From: Veillonella seminalis | Lineage (GTDB): Bacteria > Bacillota > Negativicutes > Veillonellales > Veillonellaceae | Direction of reading: 5' to 3' | Assembly (NCBI RefSeq): GCF_003992065.1 | Contig: NZ_RQUZ01000002.1 | Coordinates: 62,001-126,000, forward strand | Length of the DNA stretch: 64,000 nucleotides | In this document: positions 62,463-64,000 of the stretch, in pieces | How positions within the stretch are numbered: the stretch's first letter is position 1 | Layout of the letters: each line of letters opens with the position of its first letter | Program-made: the position numbers and the translations under genes | The notes under the pieces: generated by a model | The model's database searches: none | Told to the model about the DNA's origin: nothing | What the model saw: the letters and a program-made list of their open reading frames with translations, nothing else

Positions 62463-62943
62463 CCCAATTCACCTCCGGTACTGGCTTACCAATTTCATAG
62501 CTAAAATACATCAACCCTTCCATGTGATTTACCCCTTGTTGCTCCGGTACTTCCCACTTAAAAGGCTCAGCTAAAACAAAACACCCGGATAAAAATCTAA
62601 TCTTATCCAGGTGCTGTCTTACATGTTCTATTAAATTAAACAAGTCACGCCAACATTCATCGGTATTCGTATCGTAAGTGCCAAATGCGATATAGCCTCT
62701 ACAGATACCACCTTGATTTGGTTTTCCGTCTTGTCCATCGGTTAATTTAATTAACACATAAGGGTACAAGCTATCATCCAAATTATCGTTACGGCGATTG
62801 TTCTTTTCTTCAATCGGTATAAACTGCTGATATACCGTTACCTTATTTTCTACGCCATCCACCCTAATAGGTAGAGAGTACCCAGTTAAGGCACTCTCTA
62901 TCTCTTTTTTTAAGGCATCGGATAAAGCAAGAGGGGTAAGCAT
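62443..62943 (-). CDS. Phage head-tail region protein
   Basis: 166 aa. ALSDALKKEIESALTGYSLPIRV and YPYVLIKLTDGQD with a basic/polar centre. It occupies the place of the tail-completion proteins in P2-like phages, next to a gpZ-like gene. Family not assigned. Confidence 0.65.
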   Translation of the reverse strand: MLTPLALSDALKKEIESALTGYSLPIRVDGVENKVTVYQQFIPIEEKNNRRNDNLDDSLYPYVLIKLTDGQDGKPNQGGICRGYIAFGTYDTNTDECWRDLFNLIEHVRQHLDKIRFLSGCFVLAEPFKWEVPEQQGVNHMEGLMYFSYEIGKPVPEVNWDGEDFE

Positions 62944-63554
62944 TACTTATCACCTGCCAATATCTGTTCTACGTTATGATCTAAGCGTTTATCAAATGTT
63001 TCCTTGATGTCCTTTTCAATGGTTTCTCGTGATTCATCACTACCTGCCATTGCCGCAATAGACGGCCCAAATAATTGATCAATGGCTGCTCGCCTTTGCA
63101 TTCCTTTGAATACGCCTATTTTATTTACCCTTTTCATATATTTACCGGGCAAACGCTTATAAATCCCAATGTGGCCATTTGTCATGACAGTTTTGAATGC
63201 TCCCGGCAATGCATTACCGCCATTTTTTACATTAGCCGTCAATATACGACCTCGTCCAAACGTCATTTTTTTAGGGCTATGAGCAAAGTCTCGTAATGGC
63301 TGTGCACCGCTCGTCACATTAATCGTGGCTGATATATCCTCTCCGGTATCCGGTTTCGTAACTTTAATCGACTTCTTAATCAGGCCCACCTTGCCGATAT
63401 AATTGTAGTTGTCCTTAATTGCATCGGATACCGTTTTTCCTGAACGTTTTGCAGTCTCATTAATCGTACGGCGTAACACCTTAATGGCCCCATTGGGTAT
63501 ATTTTCTAACTTCTTTTCCAATGCTTTGATTTCAGATGTATCAATGAGTATCAT
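62943..63554 (-). CDS. Minor tail protein, gpZ-like
   Basis: 203 aa. NETAKRSGKTVSDAIKDNYN, a basic HSPKKMTFGRGRI and PGAFKTVMTNGHIGIYKR resemble the prophage minor tail protein Z family. It joins or completes the tail at the neck. It overlaps each neighbour by a few bases. Confidence 0.8.
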   Translation of the reverse strand: MILIDTSEIKALEKKLENIPNGAIKVLRRTINETAKRSGKTVSDAIKDNYNYIGKVGLIKKSIKVTKPDTGEDISATINVTSGAQPLRDFAHSPKKMTFGRGRILTANVKNGGNALPGAFKTVMTNGHIGIYKRLPGKYMKRVNKIGVFKGMQRRAAIDQLFGPSIAAMAGSDESRETIEKDIKETFDKRLDHNVEQILAGDK

Positions 63555-63874
63555 CCTACATCACTTCCTAAGATCAAGATGGCTAATCCGCAATCATCTG
63601 TGGCCGATATAACACTATATGTTAGCCCATCGACTCTGCAATAATCACCTTCTACCGGCAATCTTACCAAATCTCTTACTTTGGCGTGAACATATAAGTA
63701 CACCTCATAGCTGCCATCAAAGCCTTGCCTGAAGCGATCATTTAATAACTTACTTGTATTCTTTTCAACAATGGCCAAGACTTCTTTATCATCAATGATA
63801 TGCATTTCGCCAAAATCGGAAAATAATACATTATCAATATCTCGCTTAATCTGATTGCGTAAACAGCTAGCCAA
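63551..63874 (-). CDS. Small phage head-tail joining protein
   Basis: 107 aa from a TTG at 63874 that overlaps the previous stop by a few bases; no strong ribosome site. DIDNVLFSDFGEMHIIDDKEV and YLYVHAKVRDLVRLPVEGDYCRVDGLTYSV suggest a compact beta-rich head-completion protein. Family not assigned. Confidence 0.6.
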   Translation of the reverse strand: MASCLRNQIKRDIDNVLFSDFGEMHIIDDKEVLAIVEKNTSKLLNDRFRQGFDGSYEVYLYVHAKVRDLVRLPVEGDYCRVDGLTYSVISATDDCGLAILILGSDVG

Positions 63875-64000
63875 TTTTAACCGCTACAACACCGGCTGTT
63901 GCGGCGGCTTTATCACTAACTGCAATACCGGCCGGAGTATTACCATCGGCTGTGATTGTAATTTCTTTGTTTGTTTTAGACCAATATACTGCATCACCAA
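63867..64000 (-). CDS. DUF2190-like capsid cement protein, 5' end cut by window
   Basis: The last 44 codons are visible: GDAVYWSKTNKEITITADG, then NTPAGIAVSDKAAATAGVVAVKIG and TAG. This matches the C-terminus of the DUF2190 capsid decoration family. The gene starts beyond the right edge. It places head genes next in the prophage. Confidence 0.75.
   Translation of the reverse strand, partial: GDAVYWSKTNKEITITADGNTPAGIAVSDKAAATAGVVAVKIG

Overview
The window looks like a chromosome of a low-to-medium-GC Firmicute with an outer membrane (Negativicutes, most like Veillonella). This is inferred from the pur, rbs, alanine aminotransferase and FloA gene styles and from a P2-like prophage with a possible spanin. 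No rRNA, tRNA or CRISPR array was recognised by eye. The left edge cuts purD just before its stop codon, and the right edge cuts a prophage capsid-cement gene.

Bases 1-28,300 are ordinary chromosome. A minus-strand purine operon (purE-C-F-M-N-H-D) starts from a good promoter at 7329-7357 with PurBox-like repeats just upstream. Next come two tandem YbjN-like paralogues, xpt and a LysR regulator, then the divergent single-chain purL. A flavodiiron protein, a PhnA-like protein, a nitroreductase broken by one in-frame TAG, the ribose operon rbsK-D-A-C-B, an Lrp-aminotransferase pair, a siroheme nitrite/sulfite reductase and a FloA/NfeD membrane cluster follow. The chromosome ends in a flavodoxin gene cut off after about 20 codons, still carrying a MerR-type promoter.

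Bases 28,300-64,000 are a P2-like contractile-tail prophage. It has an integrase at its left end (28873-29928). Its late genes are all on the minus strand, running from head and tail-completion genes at the right edge to holin, amidase and terminator near 45 kb. About 14.4 kb of foreign conjugative DNA sits between the integrase and the late genes. One part is an AT-rich fragment of a Tn1549-like conjugative element (NlpC/P60 hydrolase, VirB4, PrgI, VirB6-like, truncated Maff2). The other is a GC-rich mobilizable module with serine recombinase, TnpW, DnaC-like, RepA-like, relaxase, MobC, HTH and a 5'-damaged sigma factor. No cargo or resistance gene was seen.

The most interesting system is a shufflon in the prophage tail-fibre locus (50173-51867). 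The expressed fibre gene has a constant part of about 277 codons, then a switch point at a CCAAGGT core inside a Gln-Gly codon pair. Six further promoterless 3' cassettes lie beside it, five inverted and one in direct orientation. Each begins with the same core in the same reading frame and ends in a stop codon. The cassettes encode different versions of one short C-terminal receptor-binding-type domain. A second intact tyrosine recombinase (47313-48287), embedded in the tail region and pointing against the late genes, is the obvious candidate Rci-like shuffling enzyme. By inversion the phage could swap among seven fibre tips.
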